Below are positions 17,182 to 29,733 of a stretch of 64,000 nt of DNA, one piece after another. The DNA is from Entomohabitans teleogrylli. GTDB taxonomy: Bacteria > Pseudomonadota > Gammaproteobacteria > Enterobacterales > Enterobacteriaceae. A model generated the notes under the pieces. That model was not told where the DNA came from. It searched no databases and was given only the letters and a program-made list of their open reading frames with translations. A program made the translations under genes and the position numbers. The stretch lies in NCBI RefSeq assembly GCF_001484765.1, contig NZ_KQ947376.1, forward strand, positions 186,001 to 250,000, written 5' to 3'. Each line of letters begins with the position of its first letter. The first letter of the stretch is position 1.

Positions 17182-17567
17182 TTTTATGCCGGAGATTGAC
17201 TAACACAGAATGGCATGCTGCATTATATTTTGGCCCTGCTGAGCAGAAGACCACCGGGTCCTGGCCAGAATAATACATTGGCACATTTTTAATTACCCGG
17301 CCTGCGCCAGTAACGAACAGATACCGACCAATGACGGCAAATTATCATATGCCCGCTGCGCTTTAATCTGCTAACAGGGTCGTTAACCAGCGTCGTCAGC
17401 CGCCGGGAGAGACCTGTTTTAACACATCGTAGCGGGGGATTATGCTGTCGCAGCGACAAAGGCGCGAAAATTCCTGGAAATCTGATGGAAATGTGGAAGC
17501 GATCGTCCTGCTGGCTGGCCGCCTGTGGCAGGATTCGGATAAGGCAGAAACAAAAGGCAGAGAGGTT
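17182..17567. other. Intergenic region before the MelR-like gene
   Basis: About 385 bp. An in-frame upstream extension of the MelR-like ORF reaches 17442 but does not resemble the family. I see no other gene or strong motif. Confidence 0.4.
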
Positions 17568-18533
17568 ATGGAAAATTGTCTTACCGCCAGTCCTTCTTGC
17601 GATCCGCTAACGTGCGCAGACCCTGATTCCCCGGCGCACGGCTCGCTGTCGCCGGATGCCCAATTCCCGCAACCCGAAATCATGCTGCGCCAGCCGCGGG
17701 TGATGGATTCCTGCCACTGGCACGGCCACCTGCAGGTGAATGTGCCCTTTGGCGGAGATGTCGAATACCTGATTAACGGTGAGACGCTGCCGATCAAACA
17801 GGGCCATGTCGCGCTGTTCTGGGCCTGTGTACCGCACCGGCTCACTCGCCCGGGGTGCTGCCGGCGGATGGCGATTTTTCATCTGCCGATGCACCTGTTT
17901 CTGAGCTGGTCATTGCCGCGCGATCTGGTGCAGCAGGTGACCCACGGCTGCGTGGTTGAGACCTGTGCCGCGCAGCCGCTCAGCGATACTGAAGTGCAGC
18001 GCTGGGAGCGGGAGTTGCGCAGCCCGGATACGCAGATTCGCCAGCTGGCGATTGATGAAGTCGGGCTGATGATGCGCCGCTTTAGTCTTTGCGACTGGCG
18101 GGTGCGGCTGACGCCCGGTGCGCCGAACGCGCTGAATAATGGCATCTCCAGACATGGGCAGTTTTATGTCAGCCAGATGCTGGAATTTATCGCTGCTAAC
18201 TACCACCGGCCGCTTGCCGCTGACGAGGTGGCCCGGTATGTCAGGCTCAATGCCGGTTATGCGGCAAAGGTTTTCCGGCGCGTGATGCAACTCACCATGC
18301 GGCAGTACATTACGGCGATGCGCATTAACCACCTGTGCGCCCTGTTGAGCGATAGCGACCGCAGCGTGACGGATATTGCCCGGGCGGTCGGATTCCGATC
18401 CGCCAGCGCTTTTTACCGCGCCTTTCAGTGTTACACCGGCATGACACCGCAGAAATACCGCCAGCTCAGCCAGACCAGCAGGCGGCTCAGCCACGCGGCG
18501 TCTCCCGCAACACTGGCGGGCAGTGGATCGTAA
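17568..18533 (+). CDS. MelR-like AraC-family activator
   Basis: The ATG at 17568 follows AGAGAGG and gives 321 residues. The product is similar to MelR over its length: an N-terminal cupin sensor (VNVPFGGDVEYLINGE, GHVALFWACVPHRLT, LPMHLFLSW) and a C-terminal double helix-turn-helix (about 225-315, including QLTMRQYITAMRINH). In E. coli MelR binds melibiose and activates melAB. Here there is no melA or melB; the next gene, convergent, is lacZ-like. It may be a MelR paralogue controlling galactoside use, either this lacZ or genes elsewhere. Confidence 0.8.
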   Translation: MENCLTASPSCDPLTCADPDSPAHGSLSPDAQFPQPEIMLRQPRVMDSCHWHGHLQVNVPFGGDVEYLINGETLPIKQGHVALFWACVPHRLTRPGCCRRMAIFHLPMHLFLSWSLPRDLVQQVTHGCVVETCAAQPLSDTEVQRWERELRSPDTQIRQLAIDEVGLMMRRFSLCDWRVRLTPGAPNALNNGISRHGQFYVSQMLEFIAANYHRPLAADEVARYVRLNAGYAAKVFRRVMQLTMRQYITAMRINHLCALLSDSDRSVTDIARAVGFRSASAFYRAFQCYTGMTPQKYRQLSQTSRRLSHAASPATLAGSGS

Positions 18534-18553
18534 TGCCGCGTCTGCCCGGGTAT

Positions 18554-21692
<3,139 letters not shown>

Positions 21693-22241
21693 ATGGCCAA
21701 AATTACGTCCCGGGTATTCAATCATCCATCTGCCCGCTTCTCCGGTTGCCGCTGAAAAGCGCCGCGCCTGGCGGGAAAGCGTTGCGGCGGGCCGGGGAGA
21801 GCATAGCATATTGTGACGGGGGATATGCCGCTATGGGGAAACGCCGGCGATTGGCCTATTTCAGGGGTAATTTGCGGCGCAGCAGTCAGTTATTTCTGAC
21901 GCGGAAGACAATTATTTTTCACGGTGATTAAGTATCGCCATTGATAACTATTTTCTGCTGCTGATATGCCATGGAACGCGTAATAGTGAAATAAATAACT
22001 TTTCCGACACGCTTTGCCTGGCGGATATTACGGAGTATTGTATTTGCAGCCGGGCAGACGCTGTGGGTCTGCCCGGCTGATTCCTGGCATATAAAGCGGG
22101 TTAAGAGAATGATCCTTGCTCTTTGCCTTGTGGCTGAAAGTGGTTATCACCATTGCAGGGAATGGATAAAGAAATAATTCCAGATCGCAACCGATGATCT
22201 GGCTGGAAATATCAGCTAAATAAAAATAAGCAGGATAAAGT
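21693..22241. other. Intergenic region between lacZ and the aminotransferase
   Basis: About 550 bp between divergent genes. It holds a strong hairpin at 22047-22079 and no credible gene. The 85-codon ORF on the plus strand overlapping the lac operator looks accidental. Confidence 0.45.
22047..22079. repeat. Strong 13-bp hairpin
   Basis: CAGCCGGGCAGAC (22047-22059) pairs perfectly with GTCTGCCCGGCTG (22067-22079) around a 7-nt loop. No T-run on either strand. It lies about 160 bp before the aminotransferase start and may be an attenuator-like or transcript-end structure. Confidence 0.55.
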
Positions 22242-23426
22242 ATGTTACAACAACATCTGGCAAAACGCGTTGAGGCGCTTAAACCTTCCGCCATCCGGGA
22301 ATTGTTAAAACACAGTAAAATGCCGGGGGTGATCTCGCTCGGCGGCGGCATTCCCAGCCCTGAACTGTTTGACAGAACCGGTCTGGAGATGGCCACTGAC
22401 AAGGTAATGAAAGGGCATTTTCTGGATGCGTTCCAGTACGGCCTGAGCGAAGGTTTCCCGCCGCTACGCGAAGCTATCAGCGAATTGTGCCGCGGACGCG
22501 GCATTACCGCCGGTATCGACAATATTCTGGTGACCTCCGGCTCCCAGCAGTCGCTGGATTTACTGGTCAGAACGCTGGTTAACCCCGGCGATAAAGTGGT
22601 GGTTGAGCGCCCGACTTATCTCGCGGCCCTGCAGGTGCTACAACTGTCGCAGGCGGATATCCGCTCAGTCGGCACCGATAAAGACGGCATGATTGTCGAT
22701 GAGCTGGAAATTCTGCTGCAAAGCCAGTCTGTGAAGATGGTCTATATTGTCCCGACTTTCGGCAATCCGGGCGGGGTGGTGCTCAGCGATGCGCGGCGTC
22801 GTAAGCTGGTGGAGCTGGCGAAGCAGTACAATTTCGTCATTATCGAAGACGATCCCTATGGCGAAATTAATTTTACCGACCAGACCTTTAAAACGTTGTA
22901 TCAGCATGCCGCGGAAGCCGGCGCTGACGGGCATGTGATTTATACTTCTACTTTTTCCAAGATCCTGGCGCCCGGGCTACGGGTTGGCTGGGTAGTGCTG
23001 CCGGACTGGATTCGCCAGAAAGCGGCGATTGTTAAGCAGGCTACCGATCTGCATACCAGCGCCCAGTCGCAGGCGATGGCCGCCAGTTACCTTTCGCTTA
23101 ATCGTCTGGCCGATCAGATTGGCATGATCCGCGAGGCATACCGGGATAAATGTCACTTCCTGGCGGAGCAGATGAACCGCGAACTGGGCGAGCATATTAC
23201 TTTCCATATGCCGCAGGGGGGGATGTTCCTGTGGGCGACATTCCGTTACGACTTTGACACCACTGCGTGGCTTTCCCGCACCCTGGAGGAAGGGGTGGTG
23301 TATGTTCCGGGCGAGTTCTTCTACAGCGATAATGCGGATAAACGGACCCTGCGTCTGTCCTATGCGACGCCGACCCGCAGCGAGCTGGAACAGGCAGTTG
23401 CGCGCCTGAAAAAAGCCTTGCCCTGA
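22242..23426 (+). CDS. PLP-dependent class I/II aminotransferase
   Basis: A 394-residue fold-type I aminotransferase of the 2-aminoadipate/LysN and MocR-catalytic type. Visible motifs: ISLGGGIPSPELF near the N-terminus (substrate arm), VTSGSQQSLDLL (cofactor phosphate loop), FGNPGG, IIEDDPYGE and the Schiff-base lysine in TFSKILAPGLRVGW near residue 235. There is no N-terminal GntR domain, so it is an enzyme and not a MocR regulator. Substrate is probably an aromatic, branched or aminoadipate-type amino acid. It is a single gene ending in a clear terminator. Confidence 0.85.
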   Translation: MLQQHLAKRVEALKPSAIRELLKHSKMPGVISLGGGIPSPELFDRTGLEMATDKVMKGHFLDAFQYGLSEGFPPLREAISELCRGRGITAGIDNILVTSGSQQSLDLLVRTLVNPGDKVVVERPTYLAALQVLQLSQADIRSVGTDKDGMIVDELEILLQSQSVKMVYIVPTFGNPGGVVLSDARRRKLVELAKQYNFVIIEDDPYGEINFTDQTFKTLYQHAAEAGADGHVIYTSTFSKILAPGLRVGWVVLPDWIRQKAAIVKQATDLHTSAQSQAMAASYLSLNRLADQIGMIREAYRDKCHFLAEQMNRELGEHITFHMPQGGMFLWATFRYDFDTTAWLSRTLEEGVVYVPGEFFYSDNADKRTLRLSYATPTRSELEQAVARLKKALP

Positions 23427-23452
23427 AACGGGCTGCTTCAGGTTTATATTCC

Positions 23453-23484
23453 ATACGCCATCCGTAAGGGTGGCGTATTTTTTT
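23453..23484 (+). terminator. Rho-independent terminator after the aminotransferase
   Basis: An 11-bp stem (ATACGCCATCC with GGGTGGCGTAT, one G-U pair) with a GTAA loop and seven T residues. Confidence 0.9.
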
Positions 23485-23558
23485 GGGTAAAATGAGAAAT
23501 GCAGAACTGACTGATGTGACCGTTCCAGAGCATCAATTTTATCAATATTGCCATTTTT

Positions 23559-23582
23559 AATTGTTATGTTATAACGTTTATC
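23559..23582. promoter_or_regulatory. Zur-box-like operator of zinT
   Basis: The sequence contains TTATGTTATAACGTTTATC, which on the reverse strand reads AAACGTTATAACATAACAA. This agrees well with enterobacterial Zur boxes of the form GAAATGTTATAATATAAC. It ends about 33 bp before the zinT start, as expected for repression by zinc-loaded Zur. Confidence 0.65.
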
Positions 23583-23614
23583 TTTTGGTGCTATTGATTG
23601 CTCAGGAGGGCGTT

Positions 23615-24262
23615 ATGATAAGAAAAATTTCTGGCGTAGTTTTCAGTGCCGGCATGCTGTTCACCAGCACTGCGGCGTTTGCTCACAGCCACCACGACCA
23701 TGGAGTGCCGATGTCGGAAATGGAGCGCCAGGCCAGTGAAGGGGTTTTTGACGATGCTAATGTCAAAGCGCGCTCCCTCAGCGACTGGGATGGGGTCTGG
23801 CAGTCGATTAATCCCTGGTTGCTGGATGGCACCCTGGATCCGGTCCTCAGGCAGAAAGCTAAAAAGGGGGATAAGACGGTAGAGCAGTATCGGGCATATT
23901 ATAAAACGGGGTATGCCACCGATATTGATATGATCGGCATTGAAAATAATGTCATTGAATTCCATACCGGGAAAACAGTGGCGGCCTGCGATTATACCTA
24001 TTCAGGTTTTAAAATCCTGCACTATGCTTCCGGGAAAAAGGGCGTGCGTTACCTGTTTGAATGTTCGGATAAAAACAGCCAGGCGCCGAAATATGTTCAA
24101 TTCAGCGATCATATAATCGCTCCGCGCCAGTCGCAGCATTTTCACATTTATATGGGTAACCAGTCTCAGGATGCGTTACTGAAAGAGATGGAGAACTGGC
24201 CGACGTTTTACCCTTATTCGCTGAGCAAAGATCAGATTGTTGATGAGATGCTGCATCATTAA
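23615..24262 (+). CDS. zinT: Periplasmic zinc-binding protein ZinT
   Basis: The ATG at 23615 follows AGGAGGG; 215 residues with a signal peptide ending near AFA. Directly after it is a His-rich metal-binding tail (HSHHDHG). The body matches E. coli ZinT (YodA) closely: [58 protein letters not shown]. ZinT captures zinc (and cadmium) in the periplasm under zinc starvation and hands it to ZnuA. The Zur-like box upstream fits this role. Confidence 0.95.
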   Translation: MIRKISGVVFSAGMLFTSTAAFAHSHHDHGVPMSEMERQASEGVFDDANVKARSLSDWDGVWQSINPWLLDGTLDPVLRQKAKKGDKTVEQYRAYYKTGYATDIDMIGIENNVIEFHTGKTVAACDYTYSGFKILHYASGKKGVRYLFECSDKNSQAPKYVQFSDHIIAPRQSQHFHIYMGNQSQDALLKEMENWPTFYPYSLSKDQIVDEMLHH

Positions 24263-24801
24263 GTGAGGGAGGTAAGGGCTTACGGAAGGTCTCCTTATCG
24301 CCGGGCGGCTGCCTTCTGAACAAAAAAAGGGCACCTTCGTCTGTTACGCGCCGCCTCTCGTAGAGCCATCGGGTGGCGGTTTATGACTGACGATCATTAT
24401 TTTCACACTAAGAATATGGCTTTCATAAATAATGAAATTCGGATGTGGATTTCATTAGTGAATAAACCTGTTCAGACTGGTACTTTATCGGAAAGTTTGC
24501 GGGAACTATGAATGGGGGGCTATTCAATCTTATTGTAATATATTGATTTTTATATATCAACGAAAAATGTATCACAATCAGACGCCTGTCATTTCTCCGT
24601 GGAATGGGAGGTGAAGAGCCGAACGGCGGAGCGCAGAAATAATCTGCAAAAGTAATAGCGGCCCTCTAATATTCATATTAGTTACCCTGGCACAGGGTTA
24701 ACTATCAGCCCGTAGCAATAATGTGCAAAAAAAGCAAATACCTGTTGAAATTATTGTTCTTTGGCAAACCATCGTTTTAATAACTCATTGAGGCCGTTAT
24801 T
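24263..24801. other. Intergenic region before the esterase gene
   Basis: About 540 bp. It includes an AT-rich stretch with an inverted repeat TTGAT...ATCAA around 24543-24560 (spacing not that of an FNR site). I see no gene. Confidence 0.4.
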
Positions 24802-25857
24802 ATGAATAAAGTCAAGCTGTTGCTTATAACTGCTGGATTAATGGCTGTTTCCGGCGTGGCATTGTCGGCAACAACAGGGGATGAGTCCCCGACATCCCAG
24901 CATCCATGGCTCGATAAAGATGTTAAGACATTTATGGATGAGGTGGCTGCAGCGACAAAAACGCCTTTGTATGAGCTCAGCTACAAGGATGCCAGAAAAG
25001 TGCTGGCAGACGCTCAGGCAAAGCCGGTACAAAAACCTGATGTGGATACGCAAGATATTACTCTGGCGCAGGGAGAATCTCTTGGTGATGTAAAAGTACG
25101 CATTACGCGGCCGAAAGGCACAGAGAGTGAGCTCCCGGTACTCTTTTATGTTCATGGCGGAGGTTGGGTTCTGGGGGATGAAAATACGCACGATAGATTG
25201 TTAAGAGAATTTACCGCAGGCGCTAAAATCGCTGTTGCCAGTATTATTTATACCCCTTCTCCTGAAGCTCAGTATCCTAAACCGCTCCATCAAATTTATG
25301 CCGCAATACAGGATCTGATTAAGGATGCTGATAAGTATAAATTTTCCAAAGATAAATATGCCATTGCCGGTGATAGTGTTGGCGGGAATATGGCGACCGC
25401 TATCGCGATAATGAGTAAGGATAAAAATGAACCGAAGCTGGGTTTGCAAGTGTTATTATACCCGGTGACGAATGCTAAATTTGATGATGGGTCGTATACC
25501 AGTTTTGCTGAAGGTCCCTGGTTAACCAAAAAAGCGATGGAATGGTTCTGGGATGCCTATGCCCCAGATAAAGCCAAACGCAGTGAAAAGCTCGCCTCGC
25601 CGTTACAGGCCAGCCTTGAAGAGCTCTCCGGGTTACCGGAAACGTTTATTATTACCGATCAAAATGATGTTCTGCGTGATGAGGGAGAAGCCTATGCGCA
25701 GAAACTGATAGACGCCGGGGTGAAAGTGACAGCGGTTCGTTATAATGGCACCACTCATGACTTTATGATGTTAAATGGCTTAACAGACACAGCTCCGACA
25801 AGAGCAGCAGTGGCACAAACGATTGATGTGCTTAAAGCGTTCTATGGGACAAAGTAA
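24802..25857 (+). CDS. Exported HSL-type alpha/beta-hydrolase (esterase)
   Basis: A 351-residue protein with a Sec signal peptide (about residues 1-23). It belongs to the hormone-sensitive-lipase-like family: oxyanion motif HGGGW, nucleophile elbow GDSVGGN, acid Asp in DQNDVLRDEGEAYA and catalytic His in THDFMM. It should hydrolyse short acyl esters in the periplasm. Most enterobacterial relatives (Aes) are cytosolic, so the export signal is notable. It is a single gene, followed by a short GC-rich hairpin. Confidence 0.85.
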   Translation: MNKVKLLLITAGLMAVSGVALSATTGDESPTSQHPWLDKDVKTFMDEVAAATKTPLYELSYKDARKVLADAQAKPVQKPDVDTQDITLAQGESLGDVKVRITRPKGTESELPVLFYVHGGGWVLGDENTHDRLLREFTAGAKIAVASIIYTPSPEAQYPKPLHQIYAAIQDLIKDADKYKFSKDKYAIAGDSVGGNMATAIAIMSKDKNEPKLGLQVLLYPVTNAKFDDGSYTSFAEGPWLTKKAMEWFWDAYAPDKAKRSEKLASPLQASLEELSGLPETFIITDQNDVLRDEGEAYAQKLIDAGVKVTAVRYNGTTHDFMMLNGLTDTAPTRAAVAQTIDVLKAFYGTK

Positions 25858-25869
25858 TTTTTAATCCAT

Positions 25870-25900
25870 TACCCCGGTGTACCACCGGGGTATAATATTT
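25870..25900 (+). terminator. Likely terminator after the esterase gene
   Basis: TACCCCGGT (25870-25878) pairs with ACCGGGGTA (25884-25892), followed by TAATATTT. The T-run is weak. Confidence 0.55.
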
Positions 25901-25908
25901 ATCATTAT

Positions 25909-26136
25909 TTAGATTCGGCCTTCATTGCTGAGCAATTCATATTTTTCGCCGATCGCGGTTAACGGGAGATATTTGAACAGATGGTTTTTCCCTTCTGCAA
26001 AGGCGTCCACGCTTCGGGCAGGATACCGCAGTTGCGCATACACGGCACAGTAGTTGATTACAATCTCGTTTACCGCAGGCACAATGTTGTTGAAGGCAAT
26101 AAGGTCCGCAATCCGCTCCGGATGGAAGTTGCTCAC
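25909..26136 (-). pseudogene. Aldo/keto reductase remnant
   Basis: A 75-codon fragment opening with GTG. Its N-terminal part (VSNFHPERIADLIAFNNIVPAVNEI) and the later FAEGKNHLFKYLPLTAIGEKY match an internal part of aldo/keto reductases, where GVSNFHPxRLxDL precedes PAVNQIE. The segment between them does not fit and the frame ends before the C-terminal barrel. A TAA lies five codons before the GTG. The N-terminal half is missing. The gene is decayed, next to an exported CMD-family gene in the same direction, a pairing common in intact clusters. Confidence 0.65.
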
Positions 26137-26322
26137 CCCAGTGGACGGTTAATAAGCAGGATTCATTAATGGAACTGAACCCTGTCTGCTGTTTCGGCTG
26201 GCGATGATTAAACTGATGGGGCAGCCTGGTCGGGCCGCAGGAATATGTTCTGAAAACCTTCCCTGCCAGCCGATTTTCACGCCTGTTTTGACGCTGATTT
26301 CCTCATCAGCGCTGGCATCTGT

Positions 26323-27087
26323 TCAGCTTGCGCTGGCCAGTGCCTGCTGTAGCGCCTGTTCTGCCCGCGCGGCGGCGGCGCTTTCTCCGTTCCCGCGTAG
26401 CACCTCTGCCAGTTGGCGCAACTGGTCTGCCGTCAGTCCAACCCGCAGGCTGGCGCGCATATGCGACAACAACTGCGACTCCACCCCCGGCGTGGCGGCC
26501 AGTGCGCCGACCGTCGCCAGTTCGCGGCTTTGCCAGTCCAGATTGTCGCGGGCAAAAATATCGCCAAACAGATGGCTTTGCAGGAACTGATTAATGACAG
26601 GCGCGAATTCAAACAGGGGACCCTGCACCGGCGCGCCGGAGATGCGCGTCTGGTTAGCGGTACCAACGCGGCGCAGTTCATCGCCGACAGGCACAGGGGC
26701 CTGCGGCTCTTTCCCGACCTCATCGCTGATCCCGCGCTGCTGGCGGGCGTCAATCACCTTCATCAGTTCATTCAGGGCATTAAGGCTGCGCGGAAACCCG
26801 CAATAGGCATAGAGCTGAATAAGGATTTCTTTAGCGTCATTGATAGTCAGCCCGGCGTCCAGCCCTTGGTTAAGCGCGGCATTAAGCTTTTCCATATTGC
26901 TGTTCGCCATAAAGGCGGCGATGACCGGAATAGATTGCTGGCGTGCCGACAGCGCTGCGGACACCGTCGACTGCTGGCTTATTTCTGATACTGCCGGGGT
27001 CACAGGGGCGGCATGTAAGACACCAATGCTGTTGACGATCAGTAAAGCCGCGGTGCTGAGTGTTTTAACGGGTATTGTTTTTTTCAT
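26323..27087 (-). CDS. Exported carboxymuconolactone-decarboxylase-family protein
   Basis: A 254-residue protein with an N-terminal signal peptide (cut near LHAAP). It contains two CMD/AhpD-like helical repeats: the first around residues 55-110 (INDAKEILIQLYAYCGFPRSLNAL) and the second around 180-245 (DWQSRELATVGALAATPGVESQLLSHMRASLRVGLT). The first repeat has a single Cys rather than a CxxC pair, so AhpD-like peroxidase chemistry is doubtful. An AGAGG site precedes the ATG. Function is unknown; exported forms are often clustered with aldo/keto reductases and cupins. Confidence 0.75.
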   Translation of the reverse strand: MKKTIPVKTLSTAALLIVNSIGVLHAAPVTPAVSEISQQSTVSAALSARQQSIPVIAAFMANSNMEKLNAALNQGLDAGLTINDAKEILIQLYAYCGFPRSLNALNELMKVIDARQQRGISDEVGKEPQAPVPVGDELRRVGTANQTRISGAPVQGPLFEFAPVINQFLQSHLFGDIFARDNLDWQSRELATVGALAATPGVESQLLSHMRASLRVGLTADQLRQLAEVLRGNGESAAAARAEQALQQALASAS

Positions 27088-27531
27088 CGGTCAACCTCTT
27101 CATCCTTTCAGGTTACGATGCCAGTTACCGTCCGGCATCAGGCACAGCGTTAAATCTCAATTATATTATCGGCTTTCTATGGATTGATAATCACCTGTCA
27201 GGGATAAGCATTATGAGTAATATTCATAAATTATTCAGGGGCGGGTGTGCGGGGGGAAAGATAGCGCGACGATTGATGCAAATAATTATTCGATAATTCT
27301 GGCGCCGAATACAGGAATAGCACCGTCTGGTATCACACGGCGCGTATTTGTGCTGCCGTTTGCAGAATATGCCTTATTCGCGACATATTACGCTGAAAAT
27401 ATGCAGCAGCGATCGGAATGGAAATATCTGAGTTGTCAGGCGCGTTTGGGAATGGTTTAGTCTTTCATCCCCGGCGCCTGTTACGATCCGCGCTGCCGCA
27501 AACAAGCGTATTGCCGGCAATTTCCGGACTC
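27088..27531. other. Intergenic region between divergent genes
   Basis: About 440 bp between the CMD-family gene and the small periplasmic protein gene. Short ORFs here have no ribosome sites or family resemblance. The notable element is the nested palindrome directly to the right. Confidence 0.4.
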
Positions 27532-27563
27532 AATATCTGATATATCGCGATATGCCAGATATT
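27532..27563. promoter_or_regulatory. 32-bp nested palindrome, probable operator
   Basis: AATATCTG (27532-27539) faces CAGATATT (27556-27563), and between them ATATCGCGATAT (27542-27553) is itself a perfect palindrome. All share the centre 27547/27548, so only two base pairs of the 32-bp element fail to match. It ends 24 bp before the start of the next gene. That position suits a repressor site or a leader hairpin. I do not recognise the regulator. Confidence 0.6.
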
Positions 27564-27587
27564 TTCTATGATTAATAAGGATTCAGG

Positions 27588-27863
27588 ATGAAAAAGATTT
27601 TACTTTCTGGCGTTATTTTAATGTCTTCTTTCTCTGTACTGGCGGCCAGTGATGCCTGCGAGACATATTTCTCCGAAATGAATGCTCTGGTGACTCAGTT
27701 GTCGGAGAGCGATGCGACCAAAGCACAGGCCGATATGCTGAAGCAGCAACTGGATCAGGCGAAAACCCAGATGGAAACGCTGCCGGCAGAAAGCAAAACC
27801 GCAGCCTGCCAGCAGGGTGTTGATGCGCTGGCGCAGATGAAATCAGCGATGGGTATGCAGTAA
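27588..27863 (+). CDS. Small periplasmic protein, DUF5339-like
   Basis: 91 residues with a signal peptide cut near LAA (residue 20). The mature part is a helical Gln- and Ala-rich protein with two cysteines (in DACETYF and AACQQGV) that could form a disulfide. It resembles the small enterobacterial secreted proteins grouped as DUF5339; this assignment is from memory of the pattern. An AAGGATTCAGG leader precedes the ATG. It is a single gene directly below a striking palindrome. Confidence 0.7.
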   Translation: MKKILLSGVILMSSFSVLAASDACETYFSEMNALVTQLSESDATKAQADMLKQQLDQAKTQMETLPAESKTAACQQGVDALAQMKSAMGMQ

Positions 27864-28024
27864 TTACTACTGTGCTGACCCGGACCGGCGCTGGCCGGTT
27901 CGGATTTCTGGCTGGATAACGCCAGTCCGCCGCTTCCGGCAAACCGTCATCTCCCTCCTGTCTGGCAAATCGTCTGTTGTTATTTCGCGTCCCTGGTCGC
28001 TCGCGCGGGCTTTTCGGCAATAGT

Positions 28025-29673
28025 CTATTTACCGCGTAGCCGCCATAGCAGCCAGCCGGCGCCAAAGAAAAAGCAGCCGGCGCCGAGCAGCGGAAACAGA
28101 GGGATCCCCAGTATCCGGACATCGCTGTTCATCAGCCACGGCGCCAGCGCCAGGGCAAAGGCGGCAGTGACGATAGCGATCGCCAGGGTGGCGGCCGCGC
28201 TTTCCAGCGATTTACCCAGCTTGTCCAGATTAGTGAGCGCGATATCGGCCTGGAGCCTGCCGTGGCGCAGGCGCCGCAATATCAGGCGTAGCGTCTGGGG
28301 CAGGGACTGACTGCTGTCCAGCACCTGACTGCCCAGTTGCATCAGGCGGCGTCTGCTGGCGTAGTCGGTGTAACGCCTGGCGACCTGCGCCTGAATCAAC
28401 GGTTTGAGGGTGGCGACAATGTCAAACTGGCGATCGAGGCGTTTCAGTACCCCATCGGCGGTGATGAGCGCTTTAAACAGCAGCATTCGCGCGCGGTGGC
28501 CAGCATATCGGTGAGCGCTTTACCGAGCTGCAGGGGCACGCTGCCCTGGCGATCGAGAAAATAGCTGGCCGCCAGTTCCAGTTCTGTAACCGATAATTCG
28601 CCCGGTTCGCACCAGGCGATTAGCGCATTGACGATCCCGCCGGCATCGCGCTCGCTCAGGGCGTGCAGCAGCGACAGCAATTCGTTACGCCGGGTTTCGC
28701 TAAGATGGCCGACCATACCAAAATCAATGAATCCCACCCGGTTGCCGGGCAACGCCATCACATTTCCGGGGTGCGGATCGCCATGATATAAGCGATGCTC
28801 GATCACCATTTTGAGAAATGCCGCCGCGCCGCGTTGGGCGAGCAGGGCGCCGTCAAAACCGGCGTCGGCTAACTGTTGAGGATTATGCGGGGTGGTGCCG
28901 GGAAGATATTCCTGAACCAGTAGCGTCGGCGTGGTCCACTGCCAGTAAATTCGCGGGATCGCTATTTCATCCGCATCACGAAACTGTTCGCGTATCCGCT
29001 CGCCGTTGGCCGCTTCATAACAAAAATCCAGTTCCTGACTGAGGGCGGTGTCAAGATGCAGCACCAGTTGCTGTGGGCGAAAGCGCGCCAGTTCGGGGCT
29101 TTGCTGTTCGATAGTTTCCGCCAGAAAGCGCAGCAGCCGCAGATCGGCGCGCAGGGTTTTTTCCAGCTCCGGACGCTGGATTTTCACCACCACTTCCTGG
29201 CCGCCGTGCAGGCGCGCGCGGTGGATTTGCGCGATAGAGGCGCTGGCCAGCGGCTGTTGGTCAAACCAGGCGAAAACCGTTTCCGGCGCAGCTCCCAGCG
29301 CCTGGTGAACATGGGGTTCCAGTACATGCCACGGCAGCGGGCGGGCGCTGCTGTGCAACTGGCTGAGCGCATCGGTCCACGCCGGTTCCAGCAGGTCGCT
29401 GCGGGTGGCCAGTATCTGGCCCAGCTTTATAAATGTCGGGCCCGCCTCTTCCAGCGCGGCGCACAGGCGTTCGGGCAGGGGGCGGGTATCGTCTGGCTGC
29501 GTGTGGCCGGAAATCTTGCCGATTAACCCGCTCAGTCCGAGCAGGCGCACGACATCCTGGAGTCCATAGCGGATCAGAATGGCGGAGATCTCCGCCAGTC
29601 GCGCCCGGTCCCGGGCGGTGGCCAGAATCATTTTTAGCAAGTGGGCTATCCTTTGTTTAACGCCGGTTATCAC
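28025..29673 (-). pseudogene. UbiB/AarF-like kinase gene broken by a frameshift
   Basis: The first part (from GTG 29673, or more likely ATG 29631 where family N-termini begin) encodes an ABC1/UbiB-like kinase: GPTFIKLGQILATRSDLL, the Ala-rich loop ASIAQIHRA, the catalytic lysine in VVVKIQRP, HGDPHPGN and FIDFGMVG. Near 28490 the frame ends as TARECCCLKRSS. The remainder continues in another frame from about 28486 (MLLFKALITADGVLKRLD) to a C-terminal pair of membrane helices (28025). Compared with family members, about ten residues linking TARE to LLFKAL are missing, which indicates a small deletion with frame change. It is not the ubiquinone-operon ubiB. Confidence 0.75.
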
Positions 29674-29733
29674 TATGATAACCCGGCGCGGTAAACGTTT
29701 AATACCTCTTCAGAATAGCATTCAGCGCACGCT

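Noticed and set aside
24543..24560. TTGAT...ATCAA inverted repeat as an FNR site
   Set aside because: The half-sites are eight bases apart, while FNR needs four.
26137..26322. Extra coding sequence between the CMD-family gene and the aldo/keto reductase remnant
   Set aside because: One frame is open for about 55 codons after the CMD stop, but it lacks a start and resembles no family I can name.
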